A stretch of DNA of 64,000 nucleotides from an uncultured Robinsoniella sp. (GTDB taxonomy: Bacteria > Bacillota > Clostridia > Lachnospirales > Lachnospiraceae): assembly GCA_900540475.1 (NCBI GenBank), contig UQGG01000003.1, positions 62,001 through 126,000 of the forward strand, in the 5' to 3' direction. Positions 59,941-64,000 of this stretch are shown piece by piece. The position numbers were made by a program, and so were the translations under genes. Position 1 is the first letter of the stretch; each line of letters starts with the position of its first letter. Below the pieces are notes generated by a model. That model was not told the DNA's origin and made no database searches. It was given only the letters and a program-made list of their open reading frames with translations.

Positions 59941-60180
59941 GGATATCCTCAGGTCACTGTTCACATCCATTGGGTGCTCACAGTAACTGGATCTGCCCAT
60001 TCAAAGTTGCCTTCGGCGAAGGTGCTGTGCGCCATTGGCGCACGTTTCGCACCGATCGAAGCAACACATAGAGCAGATGCCGGAATGTCATTACTTAATG
60101 GGCTTCGACACCGTGCAGCCAGGGTGCATCGCACGGTCTGAACAGTAACATCCCAGCTTTTCCAGTGTTATAACAGAAAG
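59941..60180 (+). other. Palindrome-rich intergenic element between the spore gene and holA
   Basis: No gene is seen. The ~210 bases at 59950-60160 contain many inverted repeats: CACTGTTCA (59953) with TGAACAGTA (60138), CCTTC-GGC-GAAGG, GTGCGCC-ATT-GGCGCAC near 60026-60042, and ACCGTGC/GCACGGT (60110-60140). It is GC-richer than its surroundings. It may be a repeat element or a structured RNA; it also could terminate the spore gene. Confidence 0.55.
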
Positions 60181-60185
60181 AATGG

Positions 60186-60214
60186 TTGAATTCCATCTGC
60201 ATTTCTTTTATAAT
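60186..60214 (+). promoter_or_regulatory. Promoter of holA
   Basis: TTGAAT (60186-60191) and TATAAT (60209-60214) with a 17-base spacer lie 36 bases before the holA start. Confidence 0.75.
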
Positions 60215-60249
60215 AAGAAAATGATGAAAGTTAGGATGGATACATATTT

Positions 60250-61227
60250 ATGAAAAGTTTACTGGAAGATTTAAATAAAGGAGAATTTAAGAAGGTCTAC
60301 CTGCTATTTGGAGAAGAGTCATACTTAAAGCATCTCTACAAAAATAAGCTGAAAGATGCCCTGATTCCGGAAGGGGACACGATGAATTTTTCTTCTTATG
60401 AGGGAAAGAGCATAGATGTGCGGGCAGTGATCGATCAGGCTGAGACCATGCCTTTTTTTGCGGACAAACGATTTCTGTTAATAGAAAACAGCGGTTTCTT
60501 TAAAAATGCCAATGTCCAGATGGCGGAATATGTTCCCCAGATACCGGAATCCACCTGTATTGTATTTGTGGAGGATGAGGTTGATAAAAGGGGAAAGGTC
60601 TATAAGGCTGTTAAAAGTGCTGGAAGAGTAGTTGAACTTGGCAGACAGGATGAGAGGACACTGACCAGATGGATTCTGGGAACGCTGAAAAAAGAGCATC
60701 GAAACATTACCGAATCAACGATGCATCTGTTTATGGAAAAAACAGGCACCGATATGGAAAATATTCAAAGGGAGCTGGAAAAGCTGATTTGCTATACTAT
60801 GGGGCGTGATGTGATCACAGTAGAAGATGTTGAGGCTGTCTGCACGACACGCACGGTAAATAAGATCTTTGATATGATTAACGCCATTGCGGAAAAGAGG
60901 CAGAAAAAAGCATTGGACTTGTATTATGACCTTTTGGCATTGAAAGAACCTCCAATGAGAATTCTATTTCTGATCACGAGACAGTTTAATTTGTTAATGC
61001 AGGTAAAAGAACTGCGCAATCAGGGATTTGATACCCAGGCACTGGCGCCTAAGATCGGACTCCAGAGTTTTATTGTAAGGAATTACGTGCGTCAGGCAGA
61101 ATCTTTTACCCTGGAGCGGTTGAAAGAGGCGGTAAATGACTGCGTGGAGGCGGAAGAGGCGGTTAAAACAGGGCAGATGAACGATGTTATGAGTGTGGAA
61201 TTGTTAATTGTGAAGTATAGCCATTAG
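60250..61227 (+). CDS. holA: DNA polymerase III delta subunit
   Basis: The 325-residue protein starts KSLLEDLNKGEFKKVYLLFGEESYLKHLYKNKL and has the HolA layout: an AAA-like N-terminal domain (FADKRFLLIENSGFFK), then LTRWILGTLKK and LEKLICYTMGRDVITVEDVEAVC, then the C-terminal helical collar. It is the clamp-loader subunit that opens the beta clamp. The neighbourhood holA - rpsT - gpr - spoIIP is the usual order in Clostridia, supporting the call. TTAGGATGG precedes the start. Confidence 0.94.
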   Translation: MKSLLEDLNKGEFKKVYLLFGEESYLKHLYKNKLKDALIPEGDTMNFSSYEGKSIDVRAVIDQAETMPFFADKRFLLIENSGFFKNANVQMAEYVPQIPESTCIVFVEDEVDKRGKVYKAVKSAGRVVELGRQDERTLTRWILGTLKKEHRNITESTMHLFMEKTGTDMENIQRELEKLICYTMGRDVITVEDVEAVCTTRTVNKIFDMINAIAEKRQKKALDLYYDLLALKEPPMRILFLITRQFNLLMQVKELRNQGFDTQALAPKIGLQSFIVRNYVRQAESFTLERLKEAVNDCVEAEEAVKTGQMNDVMSVELLIVKYSH

Positions 61228-61323
61228 CGACACCAGTATTTGCAGAAAAGCAATTTAGAGACATGTTCCAGTGTATAAATATTGGCAGATGTGGTGATAC
61301 TTGGCTGTGAAGAGAATAAGAAT

Positions 61324-61364
61324 AAAAAAAGAACCTTCGGTTGACGGTGCCGAAGGTTCTTTAT
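61324..61364. terminator. Bidirectional terminator between holA and rpsT
   Basis: AAAGAACCTTCGG and CCGAAGGTTCTTT form a strong stem with a nine-base loop. The A-run on the left and T-run on the right suit both convergent genes. Confidence 0.92.
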
Positions 61365-61376
61365 ACATGTATAAAA

Positions 61377-61640
61377 TTATGCGATACTGTTTACAGCTTT
61401 TGCTAAACGAGAAACTTTTCTAGAAGAAGTATTCTTATGATAAACGCCTTTTGAAGTAGCTTTATCAATAATAGCAGTAGCTGATAATAAAGCAGCTTTT
61501 GCAGCTTCTTTATCCTGTGCAACAACAGCAGCATCTACTTTTTTAATCGCTGTTTTAACGCCAGATTTGATCGCTTTATTGCGCTCAGCCTTTGTTCTGT
61601 TTACTAAAATTCTTTTTTTTGCAGATTTAATGTTAGCCAA
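61377..61640 (-). CDS. rpsT: 30S ribosomal protein S20
   Basis: The 87-residue basic protein reads (M)ANIKSAKKRILVNRTKAERNKAIKSGVKTAIKKVDAAV ... SRKVSRLAKAVNSIA when split, which is S20. The start is TTG at 61640: it gives the family N-terminus ANIKSAKKR, and GGAGGT lies seven bases upstream. An ATG at 61655 is in frame but lies upstream of that site. A UUG start is also known for rpsT in other bacteria, where it is linked to feedback control. It binds 16S rRNA. Confidence 0.96.
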   Translation of the reverse strand: MANIKSAKKRILVNRTKAERNKAIKSGVKTAIKKVDAAVVAQDKEAAKAALLSATAIIDKATSKGVYHKNTSSRKVSRLAKAVNSIA

Positions 61641-61684
61641 TCCGTACACCTCCAAAATATTTTAATTTGAAATGATTATTTTTA

Positions 61685-61725
61685 TTGTTACATTAAAGCC
61701 GGACACGGACGTTCTAATGTAAACA
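61685..61725 (-). other. Hairpin in the rpsT leader
   Basis: ACATTA and TAATGT pair around a GC-rich loop region (CCGG/CCG elements) in the ~90-base leader. It might take part in S20 feedback control; this is inferred only. Confidence 0.4.
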
Positions 61726-61734
61726 TACTCATAT

Positions 61735-61763
61735 ATTCTAGTCCAAGATATCTTACTTGTCAA
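61735..61763 (-). promoter_or_regulatory. Promoter of rpsT
   Basis: On the minus strand TTGACA (61758-61763) and TAGAAT (61735-61740) are separated by 17 bases. This leaves a leader of about 90 bases before the TTG start. Confidence 0.85.
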
Positions 61764-61869
61764 TACATAATTCGCAAAATTATGTAAAAAATAGTAAAAA
61801 CAAGAGATGGTGTGTCTGACGATGGATTTTTTTCTATTATAACAGCGCACCCCATAGAAGGAGGAACAT

Positions 61870-62823
61870 ATGCTGGGTAAATTTAATATCCGAACAGACC
61901 TTGCGTTAGAGGCAAAAGAAAGTTTTGAAGAGGATGACGTAAAGATTAGAGGTGTCAGGATCGAGGAGGAGGAAGATGAGAAACTGGAGATCAAAACCAC
62001 CACAGTGGTGATTGAGACGGAAAATGGTGCTAAGTCCATGGGAAAGCCGGTTGGAACTTATATCACACTGGAAGCCCCCAACATGTCTGTACCAGATGAG
62101 GATTATCACCGGGAGATCAGTAAAGAACTCGCCAAACATTTAAAAGAGCTTATGGGGGAAGAGGAAAAATCGGTCCTGATTGTCGGCCTTGGCAACCGGG
62201 AAGTAACCCCTGATGCGATTGGTCCCAATGTTGTAAACAATGTAAAAATCACCCGCCATGTAATCAAAGAATACGGAAAAGCGTCCATGGATATGGATAA
62301 AGCAAACCAGGTCAGCGGACTTGTTCCGGGCGTTATGGCACAGACCGGTATGGAGACACTGGAAATCATTCGTGGTGTTGTAGATGAAACGAAACCGGAT
62401 CTCGCCATTGTAGTTGATGCCCTGGCAGCCAGAAGCACCAAAAGGCTCAGCAGGACAATCCAGTTAACGAATACAGGAATCAATCCAGGTTCCGGTGTTG
62501 GAAACCACCGCAGCGGCATTAACGAAGATTCCCTGGGCATTCCGGTAATCGCAATCGGTGTACCTACCGTTGTGGATGCGGCTACAATTGTAAACGACAC
62601 TATGGAAAACCTGGTCGCAACCATGGATGCCACTCCTCAGATGCAGGATTTGGGCGGTGTACTTGGAACTATGAATCAGATGGAGAAGCACCAGATGATC
62701 AGCGAACTGATTTCCCCACATCTGAATACGATGTTTGTAACGCCCAAGGATATTGACGAAACAGTAAAACGAATCGGATATACCATATCAGAAGCATTAA
62801 ATATTGCATTGCAGTTGGCATAA
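61870..62823 (+). CDS. gpr: Germination protease GPR
   Basis: The 317-residue protein opens FNIRTDLALEAKE, the GPR propeptide/SASP-like sequence where self-cleavage occurs. It continues with VLIVGLGNREVTPDAIGPNVVNNVKITRH, KPDLAIVVDALAARSTKRLSRTIQLTNTGINPGSGVGNHRSGI and ALNIALQ. GPR is made in the forespore and degrades SASPs on germination; a SASP gene lies 2 kb upstream. GAAGGAGGAAC precedes the start. spoIIP follows, as in related genomes. Confidence 0.96.
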   Translation: MLGKFNIRTDLALEAKESFEEDDVKIRGVRIEEEEDEKLEIKTTTVVIETENGAKSMGKPVGTYITLEAPNMSVPDEDYHREISKELAKHLKELMGEEEKSVLIVGLGNREVTPDAIGPNVVNNVKITRHVIKEYGKASMDMDKANQVSGLVPGVMAQTGMETLEIIRGVVDETKPDLAIVVDALAARSTKRLSRTIQLTNTGINPGSGVGNHRSGINEDSLGIPVIAIGVPTVVDAATIVNDTMENLVATMDATPQMQDLGGVLGTMNQMEKHQMISELISPHLNTMFVTPKDIDETVKRIGYTISEALNIALQLA

Positions 62824-62866
62824 ATGAAAGTTTCATCTCATATATTAAAGAATATGGGGTGAGAAT

Positions 62867-64000
62867 ATGAAGCATACAGAGAAATGGATACGAATCATAT
62901 TGTGGCTGCTGTTTTTTGTTTTGGGGGGTTACATTATATATAGAGGAATCGGGATTGCATCGGAAAACGGATGGTTTGAGAAATCATCTGTGGTTTCCAG
63001 TATCTACAAAGGGATTGAGGAAATGTCTGTGGGCACTTTTATGCCCGGGCTTTCTTACTCAGCAAATCAGACAAGCAATGGGGAGCATTGGTTGTCTGAT
63101 TTGTTTAGTGAAAGCTTTCCCTTGTATGAGTATGTGAACATGCAGGAAGGATACGAACAGAATATAGAAAGTAAAAGTGAATATGAAATGATTCTGGCGG
63201 CGGAAGCAGCGGCGGAAGACAATATGGTACCAAGGCCAAAAGAAGAGATGCCGCAGGATACCGGCGAAACGATTGCTGCTCCGGAATCGGAGGTGGCAAG
63301 TGCACAGGAGGAGACGCAAGGCCAGACAGGAGATGCTGCTCAGGACAGTTCCGACAGCGTTGCAGCAGATGCCGGCGTGATTAAGCGGTCGCCGGTTGTG
63401 GAATTCCCCATGGATAAACTGCTGGATTATGATTACGTCCTGAATAACTTCTATGCAATCGATATGACGACTACCATTGACAGAGAGCATCTGGATGTAA
63501 ATAACCTGATGAATGAGAAGATGACTTTGGAACAGGACAATTCCAAGCCTCAGATTTTAATCTATCATACCCATTCCCAGGAGGCGTTTGTTGACAGTGT
63601 ACCGGGGGATGTGAGTACTACAATTGTAGGTATCGGAGAGTATCTGTCCAATATCCTGCGGAATAAATATGGTTACAATGTAATTCATAATACCGGTGTC
63701 TATGATCTGATTGATGGGGAACTGGACCGGAATAAAGCATATGATCTGGCTTTTGAGGAAGTATCACAGGTATTGGCGGATAATCCCTCTATAGAAGTGG
63801 TCATTGATTTACATAGAGATGGTGTGGATGGGAAGAAAATGGTAACAGAGATCGATGGAAAGCCTACCGCCCAGATTATGTTTATCAACGGACTTAGCAG
63901 AACAACCCAGAATGGAGATATAACCTATCTGCCCAATCCTTATATTCCGGATAATCTGGCATTTGCATTTCAGATGAAGTTAAAGGCAATGGAATATTAT
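62867..64000 (+). CDS. spoIIP: Stage II sporulation protein P (3' partial)
   Basis: The frame is open from ATG at 62867 to the window edge (378 codons). An N-terminal membrane helix (about residues 8-30) is followed by an acidic linker rich in Glu, Ala and Gln (about 105-165). The SpoIIP domain then follows, with ILIYHTHSQEAFVD (about residue 225) and VVIDLHRDGVDG (about 310). SpoIIP is the amidase/endopeptidase that, with SpoIID and SpoIIM, drives engulfment. The end of the domain lies outside the window. GGGGTGAG precedes the start; the gap to gpr is 43 bases. Confidence 0.93.
   Translation, partial: MKHTEKWIRIILWLLFFVLGGYIIYRGIGIASENGWFEKSSVVSSIYKGIEEMSVGTFMPGLSYSANQTSNGEHWLSDLFSESFPLYEYVNMQEGYEQNIESKSEYEMILAAEAAAEDNMVPRPKEEMPQDTGETIAAPESEVASAQEETQGQTGDAAQDSSDSVAADAGVIKRSPVVEFPMDKLLDYDYVLNNFYAIDMTTTIDREHLDVNNLMNEKMTLEQDNSKPQILIYHTHSQEAFVDSVPGDVSTTIVGIGEYLSNILRNKYGYNVIHNTGVYDLIDGELDRNKAYDLAFEEVSQVLADNPSIEVVIDLHRDGVDGKKMVTEIDGKPTAQIMFINGLSRTTQNGDITYLPNPYIPDNLAFAFQMKLKAMEYY

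Noticed and set aside
1..64000. tRNA genes, CRISPR arrays, insertion sequences, prophage
   Set aside because: I saw no cloverleaf with a GGTTCGAAT-type arm, no regularly spaced repeats, no transposase of a known IS family and no phage structural genes. The Rpn-family gene is only distantly related to transposases.

Overview
The window reads as chromosomal DNA of a spore-forming, anaerobic, low-to-moderate GC Firmicute, most likely a Lachnospiraceae-type Clostridium. The signs are an anaerobic (early cobalt) cobalamin pathway, a spore protein gene plus germination protease (gpr) and spoIIP, BlaR1/BlaI, LytTR-DUF3021, PadR-DUF1700-DUF4097 and Rpn-type genes, AGGAGG-like ribosome sites and consensus TTGACA/TATAAT promoters. 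I cannot name the species.

Layout. 1-2345: 3' part of a four-domain CoA-disulfide reductase-like sulfur carrier enzyme (reductase, rhodanese, TusA, DsrE). 2441-4160: a small DUF6465-like protein, a Crp/Fnr regulator and a GNAT. 4528-7552: an OpuC-like osmoprotectant ABC importer. 7574-10314: a LytTR/DUF3021 pair and an ABC exporter. 10431-14934: a Fpg/Nei-like protein without the usual catalytic proline, an AT-rich Rpn-family nuclease gene, and the BlaR1/BlaI beta-lactam sensor pair. 15176-19568: an alanyl-tRNA editing protein and a glycerol-3-phosphate dehydrogenase-type trio (glpA-like, glpB-like, DUF1667).

19815-34578 is the centre of the window: orphan eutS-eutP, then a promoter, a B12 riboswitch and a terminator in front of eleven cobalamin genes (cbiD-GNAT fusion, cbiL, cbiF, cbiG, cbiH, cbiJ-cbiE-cbiT triple fusion, cbiA, cbiB, cobD, cbiP, cbiC). 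34687-41169: a ROK regulator opposite a uroporphyrinogen decarboxylase-family protein and a sugar-type ABC importer. 41319-44054: a membrane GDPD and an EamA transporter behind a CsoR-like palindrome. 44251-48182 (minus strand): cobalt importer cbiM-cbiN-cbiQ-cbiO, with CbiO fused to the cobaltochelatase CbiK, under a second B12 riboswitch and terminator. 49240-55260: hemA-hemC-cobA/hemD-hemB-hemL, which makes precorrin-2 from glutamyl-tRNA, preceded by a structured leader RNA I do not recognise. 55333-59642: DUF1461, a nucleoid-associated protein and a PadR-DUF1700-DUF4097-PspC envelope module. 59734-64000: a spore protein gene, holA, rpsT, gpr and a partial spoIIP.

Together the hem, cbi and cbiMNQO-K blocks form a nearly complete system: tetrapyrrole precursor supply, cobalt uptake, cobalt insertion and corrin ring modification. 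Not seen here are the precorrin-2 dehydrogenase, the corrinoid adenosyltransferase and the nucleotide-loop genes (cobU, cobS, cobC, cobT). No later heme genes are present, so this hem operon appears to serve B12 and/or siroheme.

The most unusual features are the gene fusions (cbiO-cbiK, cbiD-GNAT), a threefold 48-bp repeat at the start of cobD, the hemA leader RNA, a dispersed ~160-bp element with terminal inverted repeats, and short hairpins that carry ribosome binding sites directly before start codons. All statements come from reading the sequence by eye; no database search was run.
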